NCBI RefSeq assembly: GCF_000003815.2
Contig: NC_049984.1
Location: 22,115,175-22,179,174 of the forward strand
Length of the DNA stretch: 64,000 nt
DNA from: Branchiostoma floridae
Lineage: Eukaryota; Chordata; Leptocardii; Amphioxiformes; Branchiostomatidae
Reading direction: 5' to 3'
Shown one piece after another: positions 22,640 through 34,032 of this stretch (position 1 is its first letter; the number at the start of each line of letters is the position of its first letter). The position numbers and the translations under genes were made by a program. Under the pieces are notes generated by a model. That model was not told the DNA's origin. It worked only from the letters and a program-made list of their open reading frames with translations, and ran no database searches.

Positions 22640-23345
22640 ACTTTGGAACAGTTTGGCTTATCTGAAGATGCAATCAAATCATCACATACCATCAACTCTG
22701 AAGTGTTCATTTATTTTCATTTTTATATATCATTTTCATTTATTTCCGATTCGAAAGATATTGCAATGGAGATTGTTTCTAGGAAATGACCCTGTCACAG
22801 AAAAGTCAAATATTTCATACTTGTCGATAATGAATGAAAATGTTGACTGTAAAGAGACTATGTTAAAAGCCATTAATTTCTTTTGCACTTCATTCAATGT
22901 TGGGAATGAGGTTGAATATCTGGTTGTAGTTGGAGATGCAAAAACATTTGATCATCTTGTTAAAGTGAAGAATGAGGATGGCCATACTTTTAACAGGTTG
23001 ATTATCTTTCCAGGTGATTGGCACACTGAAAATTACCGGCATGCGTTGATCAAAGTGTATTGGGAGGGCCGATTAAAACAGGTGACCTTTGGTAGAATAA
23101 AGGGACACTTTATTTTCCATAAGCTTGTGCAAACATTCTAAAAGAACCCATATTTTAGTTTATGCATGGGGGCATTTTATAGATGCGAAATTGAATCATC
23201 CCTTGAATGTCGATGATGTCTATCTAATCGACATAAATCAAAGTGCTCAAACGATTGATAATATCCTCGATAAAGTACAAAAAATTCTGGAGTCTGGACC
23301 AAACTTTAATGAACCAAGGGCGAAAGTCTTTGATAACTTTTTATG
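22640..23345 (+). pseudogene. Uncharacterised mobile-element protein fragment (FPGDWH motif)
   Basis: Two overlapping frames make one protein: the first (to 23141) contains NDPVTEKSNISYLSIMNENV, EYLVVVGDAKTFDHLV and IIFPGDWHTENYRHALIKV; the second (from about 23150) contains THILVYAWGHFIDAKLNHP and ends near 23345. The GD...LIIFPGDWHT pattern recalls a large uncharacterised family of invertebrate repeat-encoded proteins. The frame break and lack of ends make it a pseudogene. The R1-type exon region (23400-24030) follows directly, which suggests that in fuller elements this protein precedes that exon. Confidence 0.45.
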
Positions 23346-23399
23346 AACCCAAAATTACAAACTATAGTATTTCTAAATCTGAAAAGGATAGAAAGTTAG

Positions 23400-24030
23400 T
23401 CTTAGAATGTTATCGCAGTCCTGCCTGGTATAGGGGTGGACAATGTACCACAGTGGCTAATAAGTAATACAGGTGACCTCATGTATTTCCAAAAAATACA
23501 GTCCAACAGTATAGAAATACATGACTATTCTACATATTCTGTAGGTATATATGAGAAGGGATGGTGGAGCAGTATAGGAACGTAACCCTCTGCAGATTGC
23601 AGAGGTGGTGGTGGTGGAGAGATAAAGATGTTACGTATACAAAACCAAGGAAGATCGTAGACTCTCTTTCCTAAGCAGGAAAAGATGACAGTTTCTTTTA
23701 TTTTTTCTATTTGTTTGATAGTGCTTACTTTCACTTTTGACTGCAGCAGATTAACTACCGAAATTGAATACTAAATAAATAAATTGATAAAACGTATTCC
23801 TTCAAAGAAAGTATTAACAGTTAAACAAGACAGTTGTATTAATGGCAATACTTGTCATGATTTTGTCATTTTTCATACTTGTGTAATACATTTAATAACT
23901 ATTTTTTTCTTATCTAGAAGAGGCTATGATAATTGAATGTAATAAAGTTACATCTCATTGGAGCTGATGAGTGTCAGTACTTGGATGTCCTTTAATTTTC
24001 TTTAGTGGTTTTTAAAACACTCACACACAC
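23400..24030 (+). pseudogene. R1 repeat family, 3'-end piece
   Basis: Aligned with 13655-14230 of copy 1: a degraded counterpart of the 81-nt exon follows CTGTAG at 23545 (CTCTGCAGATTGCAGAGGTG is recognisable, but the frame is broken and the GT donor is lost), and the terminal GAAGAGGCTATGATAATTG plus AATAAAG near 23940 match the last exon and polyadenylation signal. Confidence 0.6.
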
Positions 24031-24039
24031 TCACTATCC

Positions 24040-24690
24040 GGTTTAAAGTTATCTCATTATGAAATCTAAGTAGCAGGCTGTATGACTGGCTAACCATTTG
24101 TGGCGTTGAATCTTGTATACCACGAGGCTGTGTCTCGGGGGTGAGAATGCTTTGTGCACCTGTGCATTGTGCAGAAATAGACAATAGTGTCAGATATAGT
24201 GTCAGATTTGGACCTGCGCAAATGTGGTAATTAGCTACGCCGTGACCTCCGCACTAACGTGACCTAGCCTAGTGAAGTCTAACACGGCCGAGAGGTGTGG
24301 ACAGGCGTAGTTCCTAGTGTTACATTTTATCGCAGATAAGTTAGACTGCATGGAGATCAGCAGCCAGCAGGGTAATAATAAAGTTGATAATGGATGAAGG
24401 GGCAGGTGCCCGTGCTCGTCGCTCTACTGGTGTTGTGAATGCCACAAAATCTCTTGTAGAAGCCAAGATAGTACATGTACTGATAATACAGCGCACGCAG
24501 GTATTGGGGGTTGGTATGAAGAGTCTGGCAAACGATCTCCAGCAGCACTATAGTAATGAAACTACAAGGCAAGCAAATATCCTACTCGTCTAAAAAAAAC
24601 AGGCATTCCGTCGAGTTACTCTGGCTAAGGTGAGCCAGTGTATGCGAGATGCAGCGGCCATCTACAGCCAGGTGGAAACGAATGAAGAAT
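24040..24690 (+). repeat. R2 repeat family, copy 2
   Basis: Shares CAGGCTGTATGACTGGCTAA, GTTGTGAATGCCACAAAATC and CAGCCAGGTGGAAACGAATG with 16660-17290. About 100 bp (24190-24340) of extra sequence separates the two halves. The copy ends at a CR1/L2-like insertion. Confidence 0.65.
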
Positions 24691-24744
24691 GATCGCATGA
24701 GAATGAGGTATTCTAGCCTAAAGAACGGGGAGGCGGATTAGGCT

Positions 24745-25425
24745 GACCTTGGTTGGAACGTACATGTAGACCACATTGTCAAACAAGGCAACCGAAAGCT
24801 ATTTATGCTTAAACAACTCAACCAGTTCGATCTGTCTAGGGATGACATACTTACCTGCTACAAAACATTCGTCCGTCCAAGCTGTGAGTATGCAGCGCCT
24901 GCCTGGCATCCTGGACTAACTGCTAGACAGCGACGAAGGATCGAATTCATCCAGAAACGCGCATGTCGGATAATACTCCGCTCTGCCTACACTTCATACC
25001 CAGAGGCGTGCCGGATTCTGAACTTGTCTACACTAGATCAGAGGAGAGACCACCTCTGCCTGCAGTTCGCCCAGAAACTCCTCCAGTCACCGGACTTCCG
25101 TCACTGGCTACCACAAACCCGGGGGGCTATCACTGGGAGAGCCACAAGGGCCAGCAACCAACTAGACACTGTCAAACCCAGAACTGAGCGCTACAAAAAA
25201 AGTGCAATCCCATATATGATATGCCTGCTGAACAAAAATAATGGAAATTAATGTTAACAATGCAACTGTATATTATCTACTGTATATATGTAACTTTTTT
25301 GTTTAATGATTTTATTGTATTTGTAGCACAGAGGTGCTGTACAGCAAGGCCGTAATTCAACCTCTGGTTGCCAGTGTCTTGTTTTTATTCTGAATAAACC
25401 ATTTGATTGATTGATTGATTGATTA
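24745..25425 (+). pseudogene. 5'-truncated CR1/L2-like retrotransposon, RT C-terminus
   Basis: The frame, open from about 24747 to 25251, encodes the thumb and C-terminal tail of a non-LTR RT: DLGWNVHVDHIV, KLFMLKQLNQF, YKTFVRPSCEYAAPAWHPGL and FIQKRACRIILRSAYTSY. The catalytic palm is absent. The 3' UTR has AATAAA (25393) and ends in (TTGA)n, typical of CR1/L2-type elements with microsatellite tails. The frame has no stop over about 165 residues, so the insertion is fairly young. It interrupts or abuts R2 copy 2. Confidence 0.85.
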
Positions 25426-25799
25426 GAGCGGCCAGACGGAGAAGCTGTTCCTGGAGCCTGGATGAGATACACAGTGCGCGGGGAAGGGGGTGAGGCAAAC
25501 ACAGAAGGGAAACAACTGAGAGTCTATCTCAAATAGTACTACAGAGAGATCTGTGGGGTCCTTGCCGTGGCAGCATCACATGATGTAAGCCGTCGTTGAA
25601 GTTCATTTGGATGCAGGTATACGTATACGTGTCTCACAGCAGAGACGTTGACTGCATTAGATGGGTATATGAGTGCATATGCATGGGTATATGAGTGCAG
25701 GGTGGACTAGATCGTGTAAACATCAGACTGTACTTTTCCAGTAACTTCATTTTTCATGCTACCAAGTACATCGCCAAAACAATGTTTAAGTTCCATCAC
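25426..25799. other. No gene recognised
   Basis: Unassigned sequence between the L2-like insertion and the DIRS fragment. ATGGGTATATGAGTGCA is tandemly repeated near 25659 and 25684. Confidence 0.5.
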
Positions 25800-26650
25800 A
25801 TCATCATAAATTATCACTCATGGCACCCGATTGTGTCCATGTTTTTTCCTTTGACATCCTCTCACCTTCAGGCACGCTGTGGTGGTGTAGGGGCCTCAGT
25901 TCATAAATTTTCACTTATGACACCTGATTGATGACTCCGGGCAAATACAGGTTGATTCATGATTTGTCGTATCCAAGAGGTTGGTCTGTGAATGACGGTA
26001 TTCCCCCTGAATTAGCAACAGTATCATATGCCAACATTGATACAGCTATTCGGAATATTAAGGCTTTACGACCAGGATGTTACTTGGCAAAAACAGACAT
26101 TCAATCGCCCTTTCGCATTATTCCTGTACACCCAACCGATCACCATTTGGTAGGTTTCTTTTTCCAGGGCAGCTATTATTATGACCGTTGCTTACCCATG
26201 GGCAGTTCCACTTCCTGCTCCATCTTTGAGGCTGTTAGTACCGCATTAGAGTGGATAGCAGTAAACAAACTAAACATCCGCTACCCTACCCACATCTTAG
26301 ATGATTTTCTCTTCGCTAATAACACCTATTCATCATGCGAACGAGACCTTTTGGCATTCAGCGACATGTGCGAAAACGTAGGTGTCCCTCTTGCGGAGGA
26401 CAAAACACATCTCCCAAACACAATCATGACTTTTCTAGGTATAGAATTCTATCCTATCGTACTAGCGCTGCACATATGGGGACATGCTTGGACCAATCGG
26501 TCCATCCTCCTTCATACAGACAATCAGGCTTTAGTACACATCATCAATAGACAAACGTCCTGGAATCCATTGATCTTGCCCCTGGTTAGGAAGTTTGTAC
26601 TGATCAGTCTCCGTAAGAATATATTTTGCAAGGCTGTCCAAAGGTATTAA
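25800..26650 (+). pseudogene. DIRS-type retrotransposon RT/RNase H fragment
   Basis: From 25931 the frame encodes a DIRS-like reverse transcriptase: GKYRLIHDLSYPRGWSVNDG, AKTDIQSPFRIIPVHP, YYYDRCLPMGSSTSCSIFEA and the active-site box HILDDFLFA. After TFLGIEF the reading jumps to an RNase H part (LHTDNQALVHIINRQTSWNP), so about a linker's worth of sequence is deleted in frame. It ends after the RNase H part; no methylase or tyrosine recombinase follows. The leader 25815-25930 contains CTCATGGCACCCGATTGTGT, also found after the SGNH ORF at 35490, which links the two fragments to one element family. DIRS elements use a tyrosine recombinase for integration. Confidence 0.85.
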
Positions 26651-26684
26651 AAATGTCATACTATTATTGTACTTTCTTCTGCAG

Positions 26685-26794
26685 GAGTTGAGTGCCAAGA
26701 CGGCAGAGGCAGCACAGAATGGCAGTGGAAAGACAGTGGTCATCTACGTCCCAGTCTTTCGTGTGTTTCATGTCTCTGCAATAAGGTTCTACTG
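26685..26794 (+). pseudogene. Exon-like fragment resembling ribosomal protein eS7
   Basis: After an acceptor (TTCTTCTGCAG at 26684) 35 codons are open to TGA. They read ELSAKTAEAAQNGSGKTVVI then YVPVF. The pattern EL...TA.E....G.(K)..(I/V)I(F/Y)VPV recalls the beta-strand region of eS7 (RPS7). No other eS7 exon is visible and it sits 35 bp after a DIRS relic, so it may be a transduced or orphan exon, or chance similarity. Confidence 0.3.
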
Positions 26795-27528
26795 ACTTGT
26801 GTAATTTTCTTTTGTTACTCACAAGTTGATTTATTCCTTCGATATTTATTGGATCTTTGAGACCATTACATACGATTTTTTTACAATTAAACGGGAATTT
26901 GCCGACATCATACGATGCCGTTACTTTCGTTCACATTAACCGACTACGTTATGTGTATGTACGTACCGCTCCCAGGGATCGTGCTTTTATTTCGTCCTGC
27001 AGGTTTTTCGGTAAATTTCTTCAGTTTGCTAACGTTATAGGTCTGTTTTGAGTAACAATTCTTTTACGTCAAAAACCAATACTGATTGAGGAGGGCACGC
27101 TGCCGGGGGCAACCCGGAAGTGACCATGTCACAGGTAGGACTGGCTCGGCCTGTCCAGCAACTGCGGAAACTCTGTCCTGTTTGTGGTTTTTCGCTCCAG
27201 TCTGCTGCCGAGTGGAAGCTAATTACAGGCTCCTGGATTGTTACTGTATAAGTTCTGCAATGGAATCAACTTCCAGAAATAAGTTTGATATACTTTTATT
27301 GCGCATTATTATACTTTTGTATGAGAAGAGAGGGTACAGGAATCTGATGCATGCAGATTCATCCATGGAAATACTACCATGGAAAGTGCTTGTCGGGAAG
27401 CAGAGCAAACTGACTTCTATCGGCAGAATGATGGAGAAGTACAGTTGACATATGTTTGATACTGTATGCAAAGCTCTTAATTTTTTTGCCAATCTAATAG
27501 TGATCATAATGTCAGCATTAATTTAAAA
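26795..27528. other. No gene except an LCxxCG-family exon-like piece at 27139-27252
   Basis: Mostly noncoding. At 27139 an acceptor-like CACAG is followed by a frame with PVQQLRKLCPVCGFSLQSAA, open to TAA at 27250. This is a paralogue of the pieces at 17641 and 27688. Function unknown. Confidence 0.4.
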
Positions 27529-28434
27529 ATGGTCAGCAATTGTAATACCTCATTTAATTTCTGTTATTTCTCAGTATATATAGAATACAACAATACGTCT
27601 GTATTGCGTCAAGTAAGAGCACGCAAAGAGTTCATCTCTAGTTTTCGAATGGTAGAAAGTCATTTTACCCCACAAGGTTACCCTACAAGGTTTGGAAAAC
27701 TCTGTCCTATTTGTGATTTTTGAAAACAGCATTCGCCACACTGGACGCGCCTGACCCTTGACAGAAATGGCTTGTTGAACCATGTGAAGGCCTTGCCAAG
27801 TATTAGTAAGGTAATTAAATACCTGTTCTTGAAGTACCGGTTCCTTTGTAGGGTAGCTGGCAGCAGTGCGTTAAATCGGTGTCATATGTTATGCAGTTTA
27901 ACAGTGTTGCTTCTATTTGTCTTGTTCGCAATGATTCATAAACTTTTTGCAATGTTTAGATATAACTTTATCATCAAAGGTCCTTTTAATGTGTTTTTCT
28001 GCTTGCGTTATTTTTCGCAATGTCGCGTTGAACACTTTAAGATCGATCACTTGCTAAGCAAACATCTACAATATTTAGCCCAGTATTTTCCAGATTTACA
28101 TAAGATACATCGCGTATTCAACAAAGTAATCTATTTGTCAATTAATGTTAGGTACATCCCTCAGATAGGACATTGCTAAGAAATGTAGGTCCCCTGTTTG
28201 AGAAGAATTACACCTTGTGAATCCATCACACATGTCAAAGGAGTAACACACCATTCTGCTGAGTCTAGAGCAAATAAATCAGAATGCATATTTTACGCTT
28301 CAGTATAATTCTCGTGTGTTACAACTTAAGGTGGTTTACCTGTTATGCAGAACAAAAAAAAAAAACTCCACTGAAATACAAATGCTTGCAAACGGTACCT
28401 ATTACTGTTGATGCTATATCACAGACAAGAATAT

Positions 28435-28710
28435 GTGGGCGAGACCGAACAAACGTTGGCCAATAGACTGAACGGCCATCGCTCATCCATCAACACGAAG
28501 AAGGATACTCCGGTCTCAGCCCACTTCAACCTCACAGACAACAGCTTTGCAGACCTTGAAGTCCTTCGCATCGAAAAACTAGGCTACACAGGAAACGAAG
28601 ACACCACAAGACAACGCCGCTTACAACGGGGATCCTACTGGATTCACCAATTCAGGACACTACATCCAGAGGGCCTGAACCAGGAGTCCTTAGAGATCAC
28701 AAGGGTTTGA
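28435..28710 (+). pseudogene. GIY-YIG cassette of a Penelope-like element, flanked by 31-bp direct repeats
   Basis: The frame reads YVGETEQTLANRLNGHRSSI, then DTPVSAHFNLTDNSFADLEV, QRRLQRGSYWIHQF and HPEGLNQESLEITRV, stop at 28708. This is a GIY-YIG nuclease from the GET motif to the C-terminus, so the insertion is truncated at the nuclease start. Direct repeats ACTGTTGATGCTATTTCACA... (31 bp, one mismatch) lie at 28404-28434 and 28747-28777. R1 copy 2 has only one repeat and no cassette. The frame is intact here. Confidence 0.75.
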
Positions 28711-29375
28711 AGAGCAGCATCTCGTCGTTACCGTTACCCAATGAACACTGTTGATGCTATTTCACAGACAAGAATATCAAATGAGAACAATTAAAAGTAG
28801 AGGTGACATCACACACTATTAGCGCGGAACCGAAGGTCATAGCGCTCTTATCGAGACAAGTCACATTTTATACCTGGGAGAAGATGAACTTACTTCAAGA
28901 CAAGTCCTCTGGTTGGAAAATCAAACATACCTGAACAGCATGTCAGTCAGGGAAGTGATTGGCACTACAACGGAAACAATCACTGTGCGCAAAATGTATG
29001 GCCAATACTGGCATTCACTAACAGTTTACACACCCATCATATATGTCACAAACCTCCGATCTGTCAATGCAGAAAACTAAGAAAGAATGTTCAGTGTCTT
29101 CAAAGGTATCCTCTGCCAGACAACGTCTAGAAGGTAAAATGAGGTCACTGGAATAGCAATAATGAGCTTTAATGCTGAGCAAATGCATGAAACAGGAGGC
29201 ATGGCCAAAGAGGAGAGGGAAGAAGTTGTGTGCAATTGTCCCTCCCACAAACACCCTGATCCCATGGCGGTTCGCATTGCGAACACACTATCAGCCTCAT
29301 CATGAGCGAGTTGCTGATTAAAATAGAAGGTGCGTGGTGGAACAAATATGGCAACATGTTCCTCGATGGCACGTC

Positions 29376-29531
29376 NNNNNNNNNNNNNNNNNNNNNNNNN
29401 NNNNNNNNNNNNNNNNNNNNNNNNNNNNNNNNNNNNNNNNNNNNNNNNNNNNNNNNNNNNNNNNNNNNNNNNNNNNNNNNNNNNNNNNNNNNNNNNNNNN
29501 NNNNNNNNNNNNNNNNNNNNNNNNNNNNNNN
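29376..29531. other. Assembly gap (156 N)
   Basis: Gap inside R1 copy 3. Copy 1 at 12700-12725 shows what should bracket it. Confidence 0.99.
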
Positions 29532-29644
29532 GCCGGGCTCGGGGATATTCCTGCGTATTATCTTTTTCCAGGTCCAAGAGATCGCATATCATTTGAGGGA
29601 TTTGGTGCGTTTCGCATTTCCCATTGCTCGGGATGCTATTATTC

Positions 29645-32260
29645 ATTTCACTGCACAAAAACAAGAATTTCTGTCAATTTCTGGTTTCTTATACTACCGT
29701 GGAACTTAACATGTCCGGGTCGTATAAAGGAATTTCGAGCCACGGTGTGTCCGGTGCCGAATATCCCCAATCATTGCCGGACACGGCCATGTCCGGTAGT
29801 TCGCGGTCCCCGCACACTGCGTGTCTTGAGAAGTGGTTGAGTGAATGGGTAGTGTGTAATCAAGTGATAATTGCTATCAATGCTTTTTAAAAGAAAATGG
29901 TACTTAAAACAGTATAAAAGTATCCCTGGAATAAAGAAACGAAAAACTTTTATCTCTGTATCTTATTTCTTGCATTAACAACGCTAATGATTCTGATAAA
30001 ATGTTAACGTGTGTATATTCAACTTACGGTACCGCAGAGTGACTTTAGAAATTTCAAAGTTTGCTCATGCTGCATGAATTTTAAGATATTACAGTGCAAC
30101 AAAATGTTTGACAGTTGAACATGTCTAATTCATAACATTCTGTTCCGTTTGCTTATTTACTGGTCGTGCGGGAAAAGGCGCGTTACTGGTTCTATAAGCA
30201 CGCACGTTCCAATTCTGTGAATAATGTCCGATACGGCAGTAGCATCTTACAGCAAATTTGAAAGTTTGTTCAACTTTTGGGATTGAGATACCCATGGATT
30301 AAAATCTACACGCTACAGCATTTTAGAAAGAAACAGACGTTGATAAACTGCTATATCCCCTGAACGCACCCCTCCCTCCAATACACATGCAATGTTTTGT
30401 TCTGAAAACATGGCGTCGGTATACGTACGCGACACGCCTGTCTCACTGGCTACAAAAATACCGCCACCCCCCAAAAAGGAAAAATGCATGCATATATATT
30501 GAAACTAAATGTAAGGGTTGATGTTATGGCACCATTCTGATTGTATAGCTATCCGGCCAGACACAGGGTGATTATTCTATTCTACCAATTTCTACCAAAG
30601 CCTATGAAGCTTAGAAAAACATAAGAACTTCTGTGATAGGTTTACTTATGATATATAAAGATACACGACAAGCCCATGTTAGTGAACTAGAAAATAAGAC
30701 ATACAATAAGTATTTAACAAAGGTTTTCAAGATAAACAAATGAGATTAAAAGGAGCCTATGGGAAGTTAATAACTATGCACGTCGGGTCCCTTAGCATGA
30801 TTCGTAACGTTTTTATGCTTTGTGATAATGCCAGTTGGACCAAGGAGGTTATAGTTCAATATTGTTGTAGGATAGAGTAAAAAGGTTACGTTTATTATCA
30901 AAGTGATGTCTGAAACCGTAAACAATTACAGCTGCACTTTGCCACCCAGTACCATGTGGGTATTGTTTGACTGCCTGTATTGTTTGAGACTCTGTGAATT
31001 GCGACCATGTGACAAAAATCTAAATTCAGCTACAATAGTCTTTCCGACGTACTTTGTCTGTCTACATGCAAATACGCATAAAACGCAGCCAATTGTATTC
31101 CACATAGCAGTTGGGTAGACCAATCAGCACAAGTGTTGCGACTTTCAAATCTTTCAATCCCATCTTTCAGTTGGCATTCGGAGATGGCCTTGTTTCTGTA
31201 AGGTAGTGCTTTCACCCAGCTCCTATCCCGATAGCAAAATATTTGTTTGCGCGCCAGACGGCCTCATGGCCCGTGAACAATGAGAGCTTGGAAATACTCT
31301 ACGTCAAGACCGGACACTATCTTGCTGTGGAATTGCATTCAACTACCAAAGCCATGGGACCTAGTTCTGTTTAAAAGGGTAACAACCGGTGCACCGATCG
31401 CGAAGAGCCCTGGAGCTGTTGTTTTGTGTGGTTTGAGTTTCAGCAAGAAAGGTCTTTGTCACGCGAGAAGGGCTTAGCTGCTGCCGTTTCACGATGGACT
31501 GAATACTACCGTTATGCGAACTTTACAAGCCCGTGTTCCTGACTAGCATCGGTTTGTGTAGAAGACCGCCTGGACAACAGAATTTGTGAGAGCAGGAATG
31601 CAGAAATCGAGAGATCTACAGGAGTTTATGTCAACAAATTGGAAGCGACTATACAGCTAGTTGGGCGACTGCTTATGAAAATAGTGAAGACCCGGATGCT
31701 AGTGACCTATGGCAGCAGACCGACATATATTTGAAAGCGAAAAGAGCGACGGAGCCCACCAGGAGCGGTCCAAAATAGTTTTAAAAAAAAAAGTTAATTC
31801 ACATTTTGAAAGAATAAAGGAAACTTATACAAGGTACATGGGTAGGGGAGGTGGAAGGGTAAATCCTAGGTCGGCAGGGGTGGTAAAAGAAAACAACACT
31901 GTATTTAATAACAAAGGGCGTAATGAACGCGCTTTAGTCGAGGTAGATAATTAGGTGATAATTGCCCGGTAATTTATACAAAGAGCATCCGTGCGGCGTG
32001 GCACAAGTCTCAGGTGTCCGGGTATATAGAGAAGTATTACGGCTAAATGTGCGGTCAATCACGGGTCATAGACACGTACCGGACACGAAATGGTTCGTTT
32101 CCGTGCATCCTCGGGTGTGCCTGTTGCCCGGACAGGCATCATGTCTTGTTCGATACGTACCGTGAATGTCCGACCATTTCGAGTTTCTGGGTGCATGTCC
32201 AGGAGTTTCTAGCCCGTATATTCAACTTTTCATGCAGTGTTTCCCACTCAATAAGCCCGA
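29645..32260. mobile_element. 2.6-kb hAT-like non-autonomous insertion with subterminal TCCGG clusters
   Basis: R1 copy 1 is continuous at CTATTATTATCGTTTCCCCG (12820-12839), but copy 3 breaks here. The ends are short inverted repeats: ACTGCACAAAAA on the left; ATGCAGT on the right, whose complement is ACTGCAT followed by GAAAA. Flanks (ATTTCACT left, GTTTCCCA right) resemble the target GTTTCCCC, compatible with a diverged 8-bp duplication. TCCGG/CCGGA occur in both orientations near the left end (29713, 29759, 29777, 29792) and near the right (32015, 32080, 32129), with near-matches at 32167 and 32197. Clustered subterminal motifs and 8-bp duplications fit hAT elements. No transposase is visible. 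Confidence 0.5.
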
Positions 32261-32792
32261 CAAGCACACTGGTTCGAAGATGTAAGGTCGTTTAGATAGG
32301 ACAACGAGTGAGGAAGAACTCACACTCATTTTTTTACACCAGGAAACCGTATTCTTGCATCATTGGAGGCGCCGACGGAAGGGACACAGAGCTTTCACTC
32401 AAAGAGCTGTTAGGAGTCAAGAAGTTACAAAAGAACGCTCGCAAGTTATGACCGAATGACCGTGGGAAGTTGAAGCAAAAGAAAGGGGCAGTTACTATCA
32501 TAAGCGTATTTTAGTACTTCAGTATCTTATAGCTCTTTGAGATGCCTACATTAAGGAAAAAACTGTTATCGTAGAGTTGTTCCTTGGTCTTAGGATAACA
32601 ATATGCCCCTGTCTGAGATTGTCCATGGTGCACCTGTTCCGACTGGGTCTGTTTCTGGAGCTGCCTCGTGCTTTATGTGGTGCTGATGGAGTCCCTCACA
32701 AGGGGAGCAACAAGTTCTTTTTTTCCAATCTAGATACCCTAGTGCTTTCACCAAACTATACTCAGTTGGCTTTTCCATCCAGTGCTGTTTTG

Positions 32793-33624
32793 ATGATGAT
32801 GATGATGACTTTATTGAAAATTCGCAGTGTGACCACTGAATTGAATTCAATTTACATTCGAAACACACAATAAAAAAAGTCAAATATTACACGTTACTAC
32901 TAGGAATAAGTACTATATACATATATACATAGGTTAAAATTTCATTTGGACGATTGTCTGATAACAGGGGAGTATTATTTTGGTGATGTGGATATGGTAA
33001 TGACTAATGCTGGAATTATGGTCCGTATGCATTGAGCAGATTGCTCATATAGGGAATCGGTGAGTTGCTATATCGGTTTGTTCTAGACATATGACTGTTC
33101 AATTTGTGGCTATTTCTGGTGGCCCGACCCGAGATCTGGAATCTTGTCGCAGGCAGCCATTCTCTGTATTCCGAGTTCAGCAATGTCCGTGCAAACTTGA
33201 GACAGAGCTGCTCCCTTCTTTCTGCTAGGGTAACAAGTCCGAGTGTTTGCAGTGCAGGAAGGTAGCCTGTGTAGGCGTTGCCTAAGATGATGCGGCACGC
33301 TCGCTTCTGGATTCTCTCCAGCTTGTCCGATTGGATGCGTGTCAGCCCAGGTGACCATGCAGGGGCCGCATATTCAAGAATTGGTCTGATATAGCCTGTG
33401 TAAATAGTTGTCAAGTCGGCTGATGACAGCGCGAACTTCCTTAGCCGTTTGAGGAGGAAGAGCTTCCTCGACGAGGACTTCTGCATTTGGTCGACCTGTT
33501 TGTCCCATCGCAGATCCTTTTGGACGTGTAGTCCAAGAACTTTAAGACTGGGAACAACGGCTAACGGTGTGTCACGAATCTGGAGTGGTGGGTGCAGTGG
33601 AGGGTTACGACAGCAGTGGAGGGT
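32793..33624 (-). pseudogene. 5'-truncated L2/CR1-like retrotransposon, RT C-terminus
   Basis: On the minus strand the frame is open from about 33600 to 33016 and encodes the end of a non-LTR RT: SLKVLGLHVQKDLRWDKQV, KLFLLKRLRKFALSSADLTT, IRPILEYAAPAWSPGLT and KRACRIILGNAYTGYLPALQ. The palm domain is missing. A 3' UTR with AATAAAG ends in (ATC)n at 32793-32808. It is inserted in R1 copy 3; copy 1 reads straight through at 13388-13415, with about 10 target bases lost in copy 3. Distinct subfamily from the element at 24745. Confidence 0.85.
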
Positions 33625-33951
33625 TTTTGATCAACACAACTCCCTTGGGTCAGCATAAAACTTTTTTTTTACTATTCACATTTATTGTTTCTCAAATGAG
33701 TTTTTCCTTCATTCCAGTCGAAGAACTCGAAGCCACAAAGTGGACTGTAAATAAAGATATGACAATGAATATTGGGCTCTCAAGCAATAACAAAATTACA
33801 AGCCGGAGACGGTCCTAAGTGGTATAGGAGTTGACAATTCACCACGGTGACTAATAAGTAAAACAACAAGTGACGTCATGTTTCCCCAGAAAGGCAGCCC
33901 CAAAGTATAAAAATACATGAATATTCTACATGTACCCCACCTGTCCTGTAG

Positions 33952-34032
33952 GTATTCATGAGAAAGAACGGCACGTTAGAGGAGCTCAACCCTCTGCAGA
34001 TTGCCGAAGTGGTGGTGGAGAGGTACCAGATG
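33952..34032 (+). CDS. Conserved 81-nt R1 exon
   Basis: Preceded by CCTGTAG and followed by GTAGGT. It encodes 27 residues (VFMRKNGTLEELNPLQIAEV...) and is identical to the 13795-13875 exon except for a few substitutions. The length and frame are kept in both copies although the surrounding gene is decayed. A third copy at 23551 is frameshifted. Confidence 0.6.

Noticed and set aside
33110-33358. Alternative minus-strand frame of 82 codons within the L2-like element
   Set aside because: Shadow of the RT frame; only the RT frame shows family motifs.
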